DNA of 57,434 bases from CAZVWV01 sp964631745 (GCA_964631745.1 CAZVWV010000003.1:1-57434); one strand, 5' to 3'; positions 1-8,333 are shown, counted from the first letter of the stretch. Translations and numbers: made by a program. The notes: generated from the letters alone by a model not told the origin.

Positions 1-139
1 CGCAACAATTCGAGAAGGCTTCGAAAAATCGAAGTTAAAATCGGATACTTAAGTCAGTTGGCTAAGTGGCATTGGCCGAGTCGACGGCGCTACTTAATAT
101 TCCTGCTTCGCGTTTACCTGGTGTGGCGTAGCAGAGAAG

Positions 140-172
140 GGAACCTTTTTTGGCGGCTGGCCGTAAGGTTCC
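140..172. terminator. Terminator-like hairpin
   Basis: An 8-bp perfect inverted repeat (GGAACCTT at 140-147, AAGGTTCC at 165-172) with a GC-rich loop is followed by TATTTT. It may end a gene lying to the left of the window. A smaller hairpin (CTTCGA, AAAA, TCGAAG) lies at 19-34. I see no coding sequence in 1-313. Confidence 0.4.
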
Positions 173-229
173 TATTTTGACTCCCGCGCCCAAGACGGCA
201 ATTATTGCTTATTGACCATAAAGATAAAA

Positions 230-280
230 TATTGTCACTAGACAATAATCAGGTAATATGGTCTAATGCCTATATTGCCT
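230..280 (+). promoter_or_regulatory. hipBA promoter with two inverted-repeat operators
   Basis: TATTGTC (230-236) and GACAATA (241-247) form a perfect 7-bp inverted repeat with a 4-nt spacer. AGGTAATAT (251-259) and ATATTGCCT (272-280) form a second repeat, 8 of 9 matching. A plausible sigma-70 promoter, TTGTCA (232-237), 16 nt, TAATAT (254-259), lies across both, so a bound HipB dimer would block -35 and -10. HipB-family antitoxins are known to autoregulate through palindromes like this. The promoter call is inference. Confidence 0.55.
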
Positions 281-313
281 AACCGTTACCATCTTGCTTA
301 GAAAAAGGACCCT

Positions 314-568
314 ATGAAAAACGCCAGCATCTCTTCGCCCAGCGCTTTAGGGCAAGCCATTCGGATTGCAAGAACGGAACGGGAGTTAACCCAAAAAGAG
401 ATGGGCGCCAAAGTTGGCGTGGACCAGTCCACGGTATCTGGCGTGGAGAATGGTAACGCGGGAACGCGCCTAGATACTCTGTTTCATTTGCTGGCGGCGC
501 TCGATCTTGAGATAAGCTTGTGCTCACGCAAAGCTAAGCCGACTGCGAAAAATAGAGAAGAGTGGTAA
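314..568 (+). CDS. hipB: HipB-like antitoxin, Xre-family HTH
   Basis: An 84-residue helix-turn-helix protein. The HTH (about residues 15-70) contains LTQKEMGAKVGVDQSTVSGVENG, the Xre/Cro pattern seen in HipB; E. coli HipB is 88 residues. It should bind its own promoter and neutralise the HipA kinase encoded next. An AAGGA ribosome site at 305-309 sits just ahead of the ATG. The stop codon lies between the two candidate starts of hipA, so the genes are probably translationally coupled. The paired inverted repeats upstream fit autoregulation. Family assignment is firm; activity is inferred. Confidence 0.88.
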   Translation: MKNASISSPSALGQAIRIARTERELTQKEMGAKVGVDQSTVSGVENGNAGTRLDTLFHLLAALDLEISLCSRKAKPTAKNREEW

Positions 569-570
569 AG

Positions 571-1917
571 ATGGCTCAATCCAAAAAAACTCGGGAGCTG
601 TTCGTTTTCATGAATGGCTATCGTGTGGGCACACTACTAAAGATGCCCAGCGGTTCTCTCTCTTTTGTCTACCACAAGGATTGGCTTAGCTCGGAGATAA
701 GTCGCCCCATCTCGCTTTGCATGCCGCTTTCTACCAAGCGATTTTCGGGTGATTCTGTATACAATTTCTTCGATAACCTATTGCCCGATAGCGCCACGAT
801 TAGAAATAGAATTCAGCAGCGCTTTAAAGCAAAAACAAATCGTTGCTTTGATCTACTAAGCTATATCGGAAGGGACTGCGTGGGAGCCCTGCAAATTTCA
901 CCGCATCAGGAGGCGCCCAACGTAAAAAAGATCCGCAGCACCTGTCTAAAGGATAACGAGGTAGCGCAGTTACTTCGAGGTTACAGGACCGCCCCGCTTG
1001 GAATGCAAGAGGATGATGAGGATTTTCGAATCTCGATTGCCGGGGCACAGGAGAAAACCGCACTGCTGCGTATTCGTAAAAGATGGCACCGTCCGATCGG
1101 CAGCACTCCCACTAGCCATATTTTTAAACTTCCAATCGGGAAGCTTGAACATCATGGGATAGATCTCAGTCAAAGCGTTGAGAACGAATGGCTTTGCCAC
1201 CTGATTCTTAAGGAGTTTGGATTGCCTGTGGCCGCCTCAGAGATGGCAAGTTTTGAGGACCAGAAAGTACTAATCGTTGAACGCTTTGACCGTGTCTGGG
1301 CGGCGAAACATTCCTGGCTGATTAGACTTCCCCAAGAAGACCTGTGCCAAGCGCTCAAAGTCCCATCCAGTCTCAAATACGAGTCAGACGGTGGGCCTGG
1401 AATTGAATCAATAATGCGATTGCTAGTGGGATCCTCGAATAGCTTGGCAGACAGAAAACGATTTTTAACCACACAGTTCCTTTTCTGGCTATTGGCTGCC
1501 ATTGATGGGCACGCCAAGAATTTTAGTATTTTTTTGGAAACCGGCGGACGTTATCACCTTACACCGCTATACGATGTGATCTCAGCCTATCCATTAGTAA
1601 CTAATGGCGATATAGCGCAACAAAAATTGAAGATGGCTATGGCACTCTTAGGAAAGAATAACCACTACCGTTGGTCGGAGATTTTGCTTAGGCACTGGAT
1701 CGATACCGCCAAGCGCTGCCGTTTCCCAAAGAAAGAGATGCTAGCAATTATCGATCAAACCTTATCGAACGTAGAGCCTGTGATTCAACGTGTATCAAAA
1801 CAGATTCCCCGCAAATTTCCCGAACCAATCGTGGCATCGATCTTTGAAGGGATGCGCGGCGCTAAGAAGCGCTTTCGGGCGTTGGCTGTATCGGCTTCAA
1901 AAACCCGGGCGAAGTGA
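571..1917 (+). CDS. hipA: HipA-like serine/threonine kinase toxin
   Basis: A 448-residue HipA kinase, close to the 440 of E. coli HipA. The autophosphorylation loop is present as SIAGAQEKTALL (Ser155), the catalytic loop as DGHAKNFSIF (Asp312), and the metal-binding Asp in YDVIS (Asp335), so it appears intact. In the family this kinase phosphorylates a translation target (glutamyl-tRNA synthetase for E. coli HipA) and induces growth arrest. I prefer the ATG at 571: the in-frame GTG at 562 overlaps the end of hipB and has its purine-rich region too close. It pairs with the HipB-like gene immediately upstream. Confidence 0.9.
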   Translation: MAQSKKTRELFVFMNGYRVGTLLKMPSGSLSFVYHKDWLSSEISRPISLCMPLSTKRFSGDSVYNFFDNLLPDSATIRNRIQQRFKAKTNRCFDLLSYIGRDCVGALQISPHQEAPNVKKIRSTCLKDNEVAQLLRGYRTAPLGMQEDDEDFRISIAGAQEKTALLRIRKRWHRPIGSTPTSHIFKLPIGKLEHHGIDLSQSVENEWLCHLILKEFGLPVAASEMASFEDQKVLIVERFDRVWAAKHSWLIRLPQEDLCQALKVPSSLKYESDGGPGIESIMRLLVGSSNSLADRKRFLTTQFLFWLLAAIDGHAKNFSIFLETGGRYHLTPLYDVISAYPLVTNGDIAQQKLKMAMALLGKNNHYRWSEILLRHWIDTAKRCRFPKKEMLAIIDQTLSNVEPVIQRVSKQIPRKFPEPIVASIFEGMRGAKKRFRALAVSASKTRAK

Positions 1918-1937
1918 AAGCGCTGAGCGACAATATT

Positions 1938-2008
1938 AGGAGCGCAGGCGACCTCGCCTGCCGATCTTTGTAGTGGCAAGGCTCTTTAGGGCGCAGCCAC
2001 CAGCCTAC
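1938..2008. repeat. REP-like palindromic repeat
   Basis: GCAGGCGA (1944-1951) and TCGCCTGC (1954-1961) form a perfect 8-bp stem inside GGAGCGC...CTGCCGAT. The same core recurs at 26577 and 26792. A second block with AGGGCGCAGCCACCA (about 1988-2002) resembles repeats at 26650-26699, 26865-26914 and 40281-40325. It lies between hipA and the ATPase gene, and may also act as a transcription end. Confidence 0.7.
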
Positions 2009-2047
2009 TTGCCGTCCCCCAGTCCTAGCGGAAATATATGACTCCAC

Positions 2048-2103
2048 TAAAGTAGAGTGTTATCTACTTTACTCTCTACCAAAGTAGAGTATTATATACT
2101 TTA
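2048..2103 (+). promoter_or_regulatory. Tandem palindromic operator before an ATPase gene
   Basis: A 23-bp unit beginning AAAGTAGAGT and ending ACTTTA occurs twice, at 2049-2071 and 2081-2103 (21 of 23 identical, 32-bp period). The first copy extends to a perfect 9-bp inverted repeat (TAAAGTAGA at 2048-2056, TCTACTTTA at 2063-2071). The second copy ends one base before the ATG of the ATPase, so the transcript may be nearly leaderless or the site may block initiation directly. No known operator is recognised. Confidence 0.6.
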
Positions 2104-2104
2104 T

Positions 2105-3304
2105 ATGAATCAGCTAAGACGCATCGAAAATCAAATAGTGGGCGACCTTAAAGAGAAAATGGTCTGGCTTGCGGGCCCGAGGCAAACCGGGAAAACAACT
2201 ATTGCTAAGAGGTTGTGCGCTAGTTTCAAGGGGGAATATCTCAGTTGGGATATCGCTTCTAATCGACGAAGACTTAAAGAGGAAAAATTCTCGAACGAGT
2301 TTGATTTGTGGGTATTTGATGAAATTCATAAATTTAAACGATGGCGGAATTGGATTAAAGGTGTTTATGACGAGCATCACGATTCACATTCGATTCTAGT
2401 GACGGGTAGTGCCAGACTTGAGACTCTTTCGCGAGGAGGCGATTCCTTGCAGGGGCGTTATTTTTTACATCGGCTTCATCCATTCACCTTAAGTGAGTTA
2501 CTTGGACTGTCTCGCTCAAGCCCTGAGAGTTGGCTTGACGAGCTTCCGGAATTGACCACGCCTTGGACAAAGCAAATGGCTGAAGCTACACAACAGCTTA
2601 TGGAGCTAGGGGGATTTCCAGAACCGCTTTTTTCTGCTTCCTCGCGCAAAGCAAAACGTTGGCGCATGGGCTACGCGTCTCGGCTGGTAAGGGAGGAGCT
2701 TAGGGACCTTTATCAATTTCAGAATCTTGACCTGATTGAAACGCTATACGAACGATTGGCCGAGACGGTGGGAGCCCCGCTCTCAATTAAGCCGTTCGCG
2801 CGAGATCTTGAAGTTGCTTTTGAGACTGTAAAGTCTTGGATTGTGGCCTTTGAGCAACTTTACGCCTGTTTTCGTGTGGCACCATATGGTCCGCCAAAAA
2901 TCAAAGCTACTAAGAGAGATCATAAGCTCTATCTTTGGGATTGGGCGCGCGTCGAAACTGCCGGATTTAGGCTAGAAAACTTGGTTGCCTCCCATCTGCT
3001 TAGGTTTAGCCACTGGTGTGAGGATTTATTGGGTGAAAGAGTTGAACTTCGATATTTTAGAGATGTCGACGGACACGAGGTCGATTTTATTTTACTCAGA
3101 AAGAGAGCCCCTTGGATTGCAATTGAGGTTAAATCAAGTGAGCAGAAACTAGATTCGAACCTAAAGTACTTTTTGGAACGGGTCAAATGTCCGTTTGCCT
3201 TTCAATTACAGCTCAAGAGTAGAGATGATTACGGCCATACGGACATAAACGGGTGTAAAATAAGATGCGTTCCAGTCGAAAAATTTTTGGCGGCGTTGCC
3301 TTAA
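2105..3304 (+). CDS. AAA ATPase with C-terminal DUF4143 domain
   Basis: A 399-residue ATPase of the AAA_14/DUF4143 type. The N-terminal domain has Walker A GPRQTGKTT, Walker B LWVFDEIHK and a sensor-like LVTGSAR; SLQGRY follows, as in the relative at 43.5 kb. The C-terminal domain keeps a nuclease-like pattern, EVDFIL followed by IAIEVKSS, that recalls the PD-(D/E)XK fold. Cellular roles in this family are poorly defined. I chose ATG 2105 over an upstream GTG because the upstream stretch is the tandem palindrome, not protein-like sequence. It is one of four DUF4143 ATPases here and is clearly paralogous to 43512-44642. The gene is monocistronic. Confidence 0.85.
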   Translation: MNQLRRIENQIVGDLKEKMVWLAGPRQTGKTTIAKRLCASFKGEYLSWDIASNRRRLKEEKFSNEFDLWVFDEIHKFKRWRNWIKGVYDEHHDSHSILVTGSARLETLSRGGDSLQGRYFLHRLHPFTLSELLGLSRSSPESWLDELPELTTPWTKQMAEATQQLMELGGFPEPLFSASSRKAKRWRMGYASRLVREELRDLYQFQNLDLIETLYERLAETVGAPLSIKPFARDLEVAFETVKSWIVAFEQLYACFRVAPYGPPKIKATKRDHKLYLWDWARVETAGFRLENLVASHLLRFSHWCEDLLGERVELRYFRDVDGHEVDFILLRKRAPWIAIEVKSSEQKLDSNLKYFLERVKCPFAFQLQLKSRDDYGHTDINGCKIRCVPVEKFLAALP

Positions 3305-3458
3305 CTTACTAAGCTCAACAAGTCCGCTTTCATTGGCGCTCTGCTTCTCTCCATCCTTAAAGTGAGCGAATCCCCTGAATATTTGTATCTGCTCGATAAG
3401 TGTGGGCAATTTCAGTCCGCCTTCGCTCACCACCACGATTGTCGGCAATGGTTTCAAT

Positions 3459-3647
3459 GAGCTACGGCGAGAGGAAAGTACCTACTCATTAACTCCGGGT
3501 AACGCCGGGTGGGAATTGGCCCACTCCGTGTATCGCCGTGATCTCAGTGGTGAAAATATTAAGAATTTTTTACCACTGAGGTCACGGAGATACACGGAAC
3601 AAAAAACTACCCTGAGTTTATGAGCAATTACGAGAGGAAATTGCTCA
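3459..3647. repeat. Large palindrome of the CACGGAG type, flanked by imperfect direct repeats
   Basis: CCGTGTATC begins an inverted repeat of about 33 bp per arm spanning roughly 3526-3599 and ending GATACACGG, with an AT-rich centre. Its sequence style (ACCACTGAG, GTCACGGAG) matches the palindromic core of the 200-bp elements at 38362 and 47153, but the TGTCCGG ends are absent. Related flanks, TGAGC...CGAGAGGAAA, occur at 3458-3477 and 3621-3640. A further 9-bp stem (TGAGCAATT at 3621, AATTGCTCA at 3639) overlaps the right flank. Probably a degraded mobile palindrome or a dispersed extragenic repeat. Confidence 0.6.
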
Positions 3648-3686
3648 CTTAAGGGCTTTGCCTCCATTTTTGAGCAATCACGAATA

Positions 3687-3708
3687 TTTACCTACCTCGA
3701 TAGGTAAA
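3687..3708. promoter_or_regulatory. Perfect 8-bp inverted repeat upstream of the response regulator
   Basis: TTTACCTA (3687-3694) and TAGGTAAA (3701-3708) with a 6-nt spacer make an operator-like palindrome about 160 bp before the response regulator start. The rest of 3709-3865 is AT-rich with GGGTTTA/CTAAACCC arms (about 3734-3767) that could form a terminator-like hairpin. The regulator that would bind is unknown. Confidence 0.35.
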
Positions 3709-3865
3709 AACCACCTCTTTTACATATAAAAACAGGGGTTTATGGATCGGGGGCAACCCTAAACCCTTAATAATCAAGAATTTACCGGGTTTGGCCGATT
3801 TTTCTATATCGACTATATCGGCAATTATGTCTGGCCTCATTCTTGCCCTTTATGACCAACGCACT

Positions 3866-5218
3866 ATGACAAATGTAACCTATCGAATTCTTATCGTAGA
3901 AGACGTGGACTCCCTGCGTGAGGTCCTAAAGACCGTGCTTGAGCATGAAGGCTTTGCGGTTGACGCTTATGCCTCGGCCGAAGAGGCGCTGGTAGGTCTA
4001 ACCGGTAAACAGTTCGACTGCATCTTGGCTGACTTTAAGTTGCCGGGTAAAAACGGAATTGAGTTGCTGAAAGCCGTGCGCGAGATATCTGCCGGTGTGC
4101 CTTTCATAATCATGACTGCCTTTGGTTCGGTTGAGATTGCAGTCGAGGCCATGAAGCATGGAGCTAATGATTTTATCACCAAGCCTTTTGAGCCCGCTAT
4201 GCTCTCTTCCATGCTGAAACAAGTTATTGAACATAAACGTATCATCGATAGAGGCTTAGGGCATCGTACCAGGAGAGATCGTACTTTTCTTACGAATAGC
4301 GCCAGTGCAGAACGGCTGTTGCACCAGGCTCGGAAAGTCGCACGTGTTGATACTTCGGTTTTAATTCTGGGCGAAAGTGGCACGGGCAAGGAGCTAATAG
4401 CGCGATTTATTCACGAACAAAGCCCCCGCAGCGCTAAACCTTTTGTTGCCATAAATTGTGCTGCCATGCCCGCCGATCTTTTAGAGAGCGAATTTTTTGG
4501 ATATGAGGCCGGAGCCTTTACGGGCGCAACCCAGACAAGGCTCGGCATCCTGGAGATCGCTTCCGAGGGCACCATTTTTCTGGATGAAGTCGGTGACATG
4601 CCTTTCAATTTGCAGGTTAAACTCCTTCGCGCCTTGCAGGAAGGGGAGATTAAACGCGTCGGTGGAAACAAGATTATTAAAGTCTCACCTCGAATTTTGG
4701 CTGCAACCAATCATAATGTTGAGGAGGCTTTAGAGAAGGGATTGTTACGCGAGGATTTTTACTACCGCATTGCGGTGGTTACGCTGACCGTGCCTCCTCT
4801 TAGAGAGCGCATGGAAGATATCGAGATGCTTTCCAAGTATTTTATTGAGTACTTCTGTTGCGCCACTGGGAAGAAGGCGCTCGAAGTCGAGAAGAGCACA
4901 ATGGAAGCCATTAGAGGATACGCCTGGCCCGGAAATATTAGGGAGCTCGAAAACGTAATCGAGCGTGCGGTCATCCTGGCCGATGAAAAGATTTTTCCCG
5001 AACATTTAGGGATTACATTAGAGCGCAGCATTAATTCAATGGGCGAAGCCTCGGTTTCCTTGTCGGAGATCTCCGCACAAGCCTCACGCAAGGCGGAAAT
5101 AGATATAATTCGACGAATTCTTGGGCAGACCTTGGGGAATAAATCTAAAGCGGCTCAGATTCTTGGCGTGAGCTATAAGACCCTGTTAAATAAAGTTAAA
5201 GAATATCACCTTGCCTGA
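3866..5218 (+). CDS. NtrC-family sigma-54 response regulator
   Basis: A 450-residue regulator: receiver domain (about 1-125, phospho-acceptor Asp56 in LADFKLPG), sigma-54 interacting AAA+ domain (Walker A GESGTGKE at 169, the sigma-54 contact GAFTGA at 216, Walker B TIFLDEVGDMP), and a Fis-type HTH at the C-terminus (NKSKAAQILGVSYKTLLNKV). It should activate sigma-54 promoters when phosphorylated. No histidine kinase is adjacent, so it is an orphan here. I chose ATG 3866 because the receiver fold begins YRILIVED right after it; longer in-frame starts add residues unlike the family. No clear ribosome site is visible. Its 3' end overlaps engB (opposite strand) by 23 bp. Confidence 0.9.
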   Translation: MTNVTYRILIVEDVDSLREVLKTVLEHEGFAVDAYASAEEALVGLTGKQFDCILADFKLPGKNGIELLKAVREISAGVPFIIMTAFGSVEIAVEAMKHGANDFITKPFEPAMLSSMLKQVIEHKRIIDRGLGHRTRRDRTFLTNSASAERLLHQARKVARVDTSVLILGESGTGKELIARFIHEQSPRSAKPFVAINCAAMPADLLESEFFGYEAGAFTGATQTRLGILEIASEGTIFLDEVGDMPFNLQVKLLRALQEGEIKRVGGNKIIKVSPRILAATNHNVEEALEKGLLREDFYYRIAVVTLTVPPLRERMEDIEMLSKYFIEYFCCATGKKALEVEKSTMEAIRGYAWPGNIRELENVIERAVILADEKIFPEHLGITLERSINSMGEASVSLSEISAQASRKAEIDIIRRILGQTLGNKSKAAQILGVSYKTLLNKVKEYHLA

Positions 5219-5816
5219 GGTTCTCAGGCAAGGCACCGAAAATCAATTCCCATAGTTTGTCCGGCTGGCTTGATAGAATCAGAGCTTTTCCAGCCACCTG
5301 GAAATCGTCAGAAAGCGCCAGCAGGCGCTCTTTGTGTTCTTGTTTATTGAGTTTGTCAGTCTTAGTTAGCACCACCTGTAGATTTTTCTCTACTCGATTT
5401 GCCAATTCCAACACTGAAATTTCATCTTGGGCGGGAGCGCGCCTACAATCTTGCAAAAGCAAGATTGTTTTTAGCTGTTTGCGTTCCAAAATATAATCGA
5501 CGATCATTTTGCTAAATTTTTGGCGGTCTTCTTTAGAGAGTTTTGCGTAACCGAATCCGGGAAGATCTACGAAATGAAAGGTCCTAGTGCGATTGGAGCA
5601 ATCATCAGCGGCTATCTTATAAACGTTAAAGGTGCGGGTTTTCCCTGGCGTTGAGCTTGAATGCGCTAAGGATTTTCTGCTTACCAGTTTGTTTATGAGG
5701 GTGGATTTGCCCACATTTGAACGACCGATAAAAGCCACCTCAGGGAAATCATGCTCAGGCAAATCTTGGGGTTCGGTCCAGGAGCCTAAGAAGTCGGCGA
5801 CTCTTATCTTAGTCAT
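5196..5816 (-). CDS. engB: Ribosome biogenesis GTPase EngB (YihA/YsxC)
   Basis: A 206-residue TrmE/Era-type GTPase. All G motifs are visible: G1 GRSNVGKS (31-38), G2 within TPGKT, G3 DLPGFG (84-89), G4 TKTD (151-154), and a G5-like SSQ near 188. EngB assists large-subunit ribosome assembly and is usually essential. Its ATG lies inside the last codons of ccmD (8-nt overlap), so it is probably translated by coupling at the end of the ccm operon, an unusual location for it. It converges with the response regulator and overlaps its end. Confidence 0.95.
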   Translation of the reverse strand: MTKIRVADFLGSWTEPQDLPEHDFPEVAFIGRSNVGKSTLINKLVSRKSLAHSSSTPGKTRTFNVYKIAADDCSNRTRTFHFVDLPGFGYAKLSKEDRQKFSKMIVDYILERKQLKTILLLQDCRRAPAQDEISVLELANRVEKNLQVVLTKTDKLNKQEHKERLLALSDDFQVAGKALILSSQPDKLWELIFGALPENLRQGDIL

Positions 5817-5970
5817 TCGTATCGACCGAATTGGGGCTAGAATCGAGCGCGCGTGAAATCTTTCTATCGATAACGAAGAGATAGATGCAGATCATAAGCC
5901 ACAATACGGCGTAACCCCAAAATAGACTTGGAAAGGTGTTTGGAACTACTTCAAGTGTCTCGGGGTTCAT
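5809..5970 (-). CDS. ccmD: Small CcmD-like membrane protein
   Basis: I translated a 53-residue ORF starting at the ATG at 5970. It has one predicted membrane segment (FWGYAVLWLMICIYLFVI, about 17-34) followed by a basic stretch RKISR. Size, single helix, the aromatic-rich start of the helix and position directly after ccmC match CcmD, which stabilises the CcmABC haem-export complex and helps release holo-CcmE. Its end overlaps the start of engB. It is easily missed by ORF callers because of its size. Sequence conservation in CcmD is low, so the call rests largely on context. Confidence 0.72.
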   Translation of the reverse strand: MNPETLEVVPNTFPSLFWGYAVLWLMICIYLFVIDRKISRALDSSPNSVDTND

Positions 5971-6012
5971 ATTCTATTATTCCTTTTAACCTAGAAAGAG
6001 CAGTTGAATCTA

Positions 6013-6708
6013 CTACGGTTGCGAATATGTCTGAATCTCTTGAAGTTTTCTAGTTTCAAGCAATCCAATCTTATACCTTAACCAAATCAATTGAAACTGG
6101 AATATGATCATGGCGGCCATACCCACGAACATAGCTTCATAGAAGAGAGGATCGCGTAGTCCGCGATTGCCGACTACTTGAGGATGGAGCTGCGCCATGC
6201 TGGGCAGTAGTTGGATGGAAAAGACCACAATCGGAACTGTAATTGCGCCCAAAATGCCAAGAACGGCGCAGTGCTCCGGAAGTTTGGTCTTATCTCCAAA
6301 CACGCGCAACAGAATTAGCCCCAAGAATATGAGAAGCAAAATCAAAAATGTTACAAGCCGCGGCTCCCATCTAAACCAGGTATTCCAGGCGGCATGACCC
6401 CAGATCATGCCGCTGCTCATAACCATTGCGGCAAAGAGAAAGGCCACCTCAGAGGCTGCCTGCATTAGAATGTCAAAGCGCGCATCCCGCAGAGCGAGAT
6501 AGCCCAAGCTGCCTATCAGTATCACGGCCGCCGCACAATAACAGGCCATAGCGGCGCCCACATGAAAGTAGAAAATTCGCTGTACTGGGCCCATCAGGCG
6601 CTCATTTGGCACTACCATAAATACCAGATAGATCTCGTAAAGCATCAAGAAACCCGAAACGATCGTGAGTGTGCTAAAGCCGTATCTAGTTAAATAGTTC
6701 TGTTTCAA
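6013..6708 (-). CDS. ccmC: Haem exporter permease CcmC
   Basis: A 231-residue integral membrane protein with six predicted segments. The haem-handling tryptophan-rich signature is visible as WGHAAWNTWFRWEPRLV, with histidines in HVGAAMA and LHPQV as the likely axial ligands on either side. CcmC loads haem onto the periplasmic chaperone CcmE. It sits between ccmB (7-nt gap) and ccmD. The CcmE partner is encoded separately at 27 kb and carries Cys rather than His, so the haem transfer chemistry may follow the variant pathway. Confidence 0.93.
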   Translation of the reverse strand: MKQNYLTRYGFSTLTIVSGFLMLYEIYLVFMVVPNERLMGPVQRIFYFHVGAAMACYCAAAVILIGSLGYLALRDARFDILMQAASEVAFLFAAMVMSSGMIWGHAAWNTWFRWEPRLVTFLILLLIFLGLILLRVFGDKTKLPEHCAVLGILGAITVPIVVFSIQLLPSMAQLHPQVVGNRGLRDPLFYEAMFVGMAAMIIFQFQLIWLRYKIGLLETRKLQEIQTYSQP

Positions 6709-6715
6709 GAGTGCC

Positions 6716-7393
6716 TCAACCCTTTAAGCAATGCTCGAATAGCCATGCGCCCAAGGTCAAATATAAGAGGTCCAGTCCAACAAGTAAACCGAGCCAGATC
6801 GAGTCGAATAGGGAGCCACCCTCATAAATGCTAATGAAGCTTAACTCGCTGCCTGCAAAGAAAAGCGGGAGAGAAAGCGGCAGTAGGAGTAGGGGTAGCA
6901 GGAGCCCTTTAAGCTGGCTATTGACGCTGATGGCCGCCAGCAAAGTAGCCAAGCAGGTGAAGCCAAAAATGGTAGCGCACGAAATTACGAAAAACGCCAA
7001 AAAGGCTGCGCTGATATCGACATCCAGAAAGGCCGCTAAGGCGAAGGCAGAAAAGAAATGTCCGCAGATTAAGATTAAGAAGTTCGAAAGTAACTTGGCC
7101 AGGAAGATAGCAGGCGATGATATCCCGGTCAGTAAAACGCCCTCATAAGCGGCGTTTTCCATCTCGTATTCATAGCTTCGGGAGCTTGCGAGCGTGCCAC
7201 AAAGGATTGAAATTAACCAAAGCAGTGGAATATAAATTTTTGTTACGGTTGGCATCGGTAAGAATAAATTATTGATGCCAAGCGATACCGTCAGAGCCAG
7301 CAGTAAAGAGAGACTAATTAACAAGGTAAGGCTCTCTTTGCGCCGCAGTTCAAGAGCCAAGTCTTTTTTAAACAGCACCCAGAAGGCCTTCAT
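6716..7393 (-). CDS. ccmB: Haem exporter permease CcmB
   Basis: A 225-residue hydrophobic protein with about six membrane segments and a charged N-terminus (FKKDLALELRRKESL) typical of CcmB, whose usual length is about 220. With CcmA it forms the ABC module that powers release of holo-CcmE. The start overlaps the end of ccmA by 4 nt (ATGA type), indicating translational coupling. Confidence 0.92.
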   Translation of the reverse strand: MKAFWVLFKKDLALELRRKESLTLLISLSLLLALTVSLGINNLFLPMPTVTKIYIPLLWLISILCGTLASSRSYEYEMENAAYEGVLLTGISSPAIFLAKLLSNFLILICGHFFSAFALAAFLDVDISAAFLAFFVISCATIFGFTCLATLLAAISVNSQLKGLLLPLLLLPLSLPLFFAGSELSFISIYEGGSLFDSIWLGLLVGLDLLYLTLGAWLFEHCLKG

Positions 7394-8046
7394 CGGTTTC
7401 TTCCTGAATATAGCTGGGCTATGGAGTGAGGGTCTCCGGAGAGTTCGCTGTCGTTTGCAATCTTGCCGTTTTCGAGGAGCACCACTCGGGTGCAGATCGG
7501 AAGAAAGCGGGCTAGGTCATGCGTGGCGATAAGGACCCCGCAATTTTTCAACTCTGAGAGCTCCCTCACCAAAATGGAAAAAGCGTGATCATCTAAGGAG
7601 GAACTCGGTTCGTCTAATAAAAGATATTTGGGTGAGTTGAGCAATGCCCGCGCCAGCGCGCAGCGGTATTGGGTTCCTCTAGATAAACTGCCAACTCTGC
7701 GGTTAGCTTCTTTGGTCAGTTCCCAGCGCGCAATCAGTTGGGAGATGGAGATCGATAAGCCCAGTAACTCAGAAAAAAGTTTAAAGTTCTCACGAACCGA
7801 TAAATCGGAGTAAAGATTAGTTTGGTGCCCCAAATAACTGGTCTGGGGAGCTTGAATTGCGGCTCGTTTTCCGGAGTCGGGCCGCAACAGTCCCGCGCCA
7901 ATGCGTAGGAGGGTGGACTTGCCAGCGCCGTTGGCGCCAAGAAGCAGCACGATACTGTGTTGTGATATGCGAAGAGAGACTCCCTGCAACACCTTGGTGG
8001 CGCCGAAATCTTTCCTGATACCTTCTAGTTCAAATGCCGACGGCAA
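7390..8046 (-). CDS. ccmA: Haem exporter ATPase CcmA
   Basis: A 218-residue ABC ATPase. Walker A is GANGAGKST (37-45), Walker B LLLDEPSSSLD, and the H-loop lies in IATHDLA. The signature motif is SLSRGTQYR where LSGGQ-type sequence is usual; CcmA proteins commonly carry a variant such as LSxGxxR, so this is not alarming. It energises the CcmABCD complex from the cytoplasmic side. It overlaps ccmB by 4 nt and follows the 86-residue membrane protein by 26 nt. Confidence 0.93.
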   Translation of the reverse strand: MPSAFELEGIRKDFGATKVLQGVSLRISQHSIVLLLGANGAGKSTLLRIGAGLLRPDSGKRAAIQAPQTSYLGHQTNLYSDLSVRENFKLFSELLGLSISISQLIARWELTKEANRRVGSLSRGTQYRCALARALLNSPKYLLLDEPSSSLDDHAFSILVRELSELKNCGVLIATHDLARFLPICTRVVLLENGKIANDSELSGDPHSIAQLYSGRNR

Positions 8047-8072
8047 CTATTTCCTCAACTTTTTCTGAATTT

Positions 8073-8333
8073 TTATATCTCGCCCAGGGCCCGTAAGACC
8101 TTCGAGAGATCCAAGGATAAAGAGGTTTTCATTGGCAGAAAGTCGCTCTCATTTATCTTCCTAGTCTTCAGATCGAGTTCTAGATCGCGAAGCACGCGTA
8201 ACAGCCTCTCGCGTTCCTCCACTAAGTCATTACGCGCAAGCACGCTATTACCAGCATCGCCATGCCGAAAGTATGGCAGCACCAGAAGCCAGGCAACCAG
8301 TATTCCAACGACTATCGAGGCAAATGTTTCCAT
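8073..8333 (-). CDS. Small membrane protein within the ccm operon, CcmI-N-terminus-like
   Basis: An 86-residue protein with an N-terminal membrane segment (about 5-22), then a charged helical region (VEERERLLRVLRDLELDLKTRKINESDF) likely to be a coiled coil. The pattern 'LRDLELD...KI...DF' resembles the cytoplasmic or periplasmic loop that follows the first helix of CcmI-type assembly proteins and of small ORFs found between ccmF and ccmA in delta-proteobacteria. It lacks TPR repeats and any cysteine motif. A role in holding the CcmF complex together is a guess. Starts 4 nt after the ccmF stop. Confidence 0.6.
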   Translation of the reverse strand: METFASIVVGILVAWLLVLPYFRHGDAGNSVLARNDLVEERERLLRVLRDLELDLKTRKINESDFLPMKTSLSLDLSKVLRALGEI

